DNA of 64,000 nt, from positions 1,426,001-1,490,000 of the forward strand of contig NZ_SNYR01000001.1 in the NCBI RefSeq assembly GCF_004363175.1, in the 5' to 3' direction. Under the pieces are notes generated by a model. The model had not been told where the DNA came from. It did no database searches and was given only the letters and a program-made list of their open reading frames with translations. The position numbers and the translations under genes were made by a program. Position 1 is the stretch's first letter; the number at the start of each line of letters is the position of its first letter. Source of the DNA: Maritalea mobilis. GTDB taxonomy: Bacteria; Pseudomonadota; Alphaproteobacteria; Rhizobiales; Devosiaceae. Positions 62,648 through 64,000 of the stretch are shown one piece after another.

Positions 62648-64000
62648 TTATTCTGCCGCAACATTTTTGCGGTTGCCGCGATCGGCGCTTAGCTCATCTG
62701 AAGAAAAGTCATCCACTTGGATCACTTTGTCCGTTGCTTCATCCGCCGCACGCAAAATCCCGGCCTCATTATCGTTCAAAATACCTTTTTCCACCGCATC
62801 ATCAATGGCATCACGGTCAAGGCGACGCGCAATCTCGCCTTTCTTCAGGGCGCGGATAAAGCGCTTTTCAATCTCTTCCGCTTCTTCCACTTTCTGCAAT
62901 GTATCTTCCAAAATGCCTGTACGGTCATTTGGATCAAAGCTCACGAAGATGTCGCGCGTCAAGCGATCACGCTGTTCGGAGTGACGCAGCATGGCTTTGG
63001 CCAAACGATAATTTTCCCGGTCTGAAGACCCTTTTGCACGGCGCCCCAATGGGAACACCAAAAAGCGCATTAACACCCTTAAAGCCGGATTTGGGAAATT
63101 GTTGAATACCTGATCAAAGCTATGTTCAATTGCAGCAAACCGATCTTCAGCGATAGCTTGCACAATCGGCAGATCATCCGCAATCGCACCATCATCTTCC
63201 CACCGCTTCAAAGTAGTCGACATCAAATAAAGGTCAGACAGAATATCCGCCATGCGACCGGAAATGCGCTGCTTACGCTTCAAATCGCCGCCCAAGAATG
63301 CAACAACCCAGTCACCCACAAGCGCAAAGTTTTGCGCGTAACGGTGCAAGCGCTGATAGTAGATCTTGGTGGGGCCGTTGCGTGGTGAGGACGCAAAACG
63401 ACCAAAGGTCAGACTGTGCAAGAAGCTCGCGAGAATATTGCGCAACATAAAGCCTGTATGCCCTGCAAAGGCCTTATCGAATGCCTTTTGCCCTTCAGCA
63501 ACATTGTCATTCTGTGCCGCTGAAATCTCTTTATATAGAAACGGATGTGCCCGTAGTGCGCCTTGCGCGAAGGTGATCAATGTGCGGGTCAAAATATTCG
63601 CCCCTTCCACGGTGATCGCCACTGGCGTTGCCTGATAGCCAGAGAACAAATAGTTCGATGGGCCATCACAAACCGCGCGACCGCCATGCACATCCATCGC
63701 GTCGTTAATCCGCTCACGCATTGCGTCCGTAGTGCGATATTTCAAAAGCGCTGAGATCACAGAAGGCTTTTGCCCTTCATCCACCATAGCGGCAGTTGTG
63801 GCCCGTGCGCCTTCAAACATATAGGCAGACTTCACCAAACGCGCGATTGGCTCTGCCACGCCCTCCATCATCCCGATGGAAATACCAAACTGACGACGGA
63901 TACGTGCATAAGCTGACGTCACCCGCAGGGCCTGTTTGATGGATACGGTGCCGATGGCAGGCAGTGAAATCGCCCGACCAGTAGATAAACATTCCATCAA
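62648..64000 (-). CDS. fadE: Acyl-CoA dehydrogenase FadE, C-terminal part (window edge)
   Basis: The FAD-dependent first step of beta-oxidation. 450 residues up to the window end, with the frame still open, so about 300-350 N-terminal residues are outside. ECLSTGRAISLPAIGTVSIKQALR and YARIRRQFGISIGMMEGV are the central FadE helices, and DAMDVHGGRAVCDGPSNY the catalytic region; the last 300 residues are the DUF1974-type FadE extension (FADRGN-like C-terminus). The stop is three bases before fadJ, so they are cotranscribed. Confidence 0.94.
   Translation of the reverse strand: MMECLSTGRAISLPAIGTVSIKQALRVTSAYARIRRQFGISIGMMEGVAEPIARLVKSAYMFEGARATTAAMVDEGQKPSVISALLKYRTTDAMRERINDAMDVHGGRAVCDGPSNYLFSGYQATPVAITVEGANILTRTLITFAQGALRAHPFLYKEISAAQNDNVAEGQKAFDKAFAGHTGFMLRNILASFLHSLTFGRFASSPRNGPTKIYYQRLHRYAQNFALVGDWVVAFLGGDLKRKQRISGRMADILSDLYLMSTTLKRWEDDGAIADDLPIVQAIAEDRFAAIEHSFDQVFNNFPNPALRVLMRFLVFPLGRRAKGSSDRENYRLAKAMLRHSEQRDRLTRDIFVSFDPNDRTGILEDTLQKVEEAEEIEKRFIRALKKGEIARRLDRDAIDDAVEKGILNDNEAGILRAADEATDKVIQVDDFSSDELSADRGNRKNVAAE

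Noticed and set aside
1-64000. tRNA, rRNA, CRISPR arrays, insertion sequences or prophage
   Set aside because: No cloverleaf-like TTCGA-bearing intergenic segments, regular spaced repeats, transposase, integrase or phage genes were seen by reading; a tRNA or CRISPR finder would be the decisive check.

Overview
The window looks like the chromosome of an alphaproteobacterium of the Hyphomicrobiales (Rhizobiales) type. It has moderate GC (about half by eye) and may be a marine relative of Devosiaceae; the family is a guess. Evidence for the class: a tkt-gap-pgk / class II fba / thiE-like / Sel1 / efp order; homologues of the alphaproteobacterial proteins TrcR (DUF1013), GapR (DUF2312), DUF1465, DUF1192, DUF882 and DUF1036; a split three-subunit transhydrogenase next to a tiny aa3-oxidase subunit IV gene; and two perfect TTAA-N7-TTAA (CtrA-type) boxes between genes. 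I saw no rRNA, tRNA, insertion sequence, prophage, integrase or CRISPR array. This is mostly core chromosome.

Layout. 1-13 kb: central carbon metabolism (tkt, gap, pgk, fba), interrupted between pgk and fba by six accessory genes (two MDR oxidoreductases, a membrane protein with an XRE regulator, a methyltransferase and a DUF4386 membrane protein), then a ThiE-like protein, a Sel1 protein, efp and an inositol-phosphatase-family gene. 13-21 kb: a MotA/ExbB-like plus OmpA/MotB-like membrane pair, an MsbA-type exporter, L31, DUF1465, a GT87-like glycosyltransferase and an amidase. 21-30 kb: DUF1192, a quinone oxidoreductase, trcR, a KefF/KefC-type potassium efflux pair, a TauE/SafE exporter, two divergent DUF465 genes, purEK, rpsU and a FrnE-type DsbA protein. 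30-41 kb: a DUF6058-like/ArsR pair, a MarR-hydrolase unit divergent from cytochrome b561, pntAa-pntAb-pntB, COX IV, oligoendopeptidase F, a CPBP protease and an AraC regulator. 41-51 kb: an atypical NtrC-family response regulator, an L,D-transpeptidase, a DUF882 peptidase-like protein, dxs, gapR, DUF1036 and pyk. 51-59 kb: an unpaired permease with an acetylpolyamine-amidohydrolase-like enzyme, L36, and a complete opp-type peptide transporter operon. 59-64 kb: a beta-oxidation operon (fadE, cut by the window end, then fadJ and fadI).

How it fits together. Sugar-phosphate enzymes, Pyk, Dxs and transhydrogenase cover central carbon and redox metabolism. TrcR, GapR and the CtrA-type boxes point to CtrA-style cell-cycle control. 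The L,D-transpeptidase, DUF882 protein, OmpA/MotA pair and MsbA-like exporter serve the envelope. I found no clear new multi-gene system. The most unusual signals are an NtrC-family regulator that lacks the sigma-54 contact loop and the Walker A lysine, a perfect 13-bp inverted repeat around the ribosome site and start of the kefF-like gene, an orphan minus-strand terminator that implies an unannotated small transcript near 18.4 kb, and a proton-channel-like MotA/OmpA pair with no flagellar genes nearby. Gene families were assigned by recognising sequence, not by database search.
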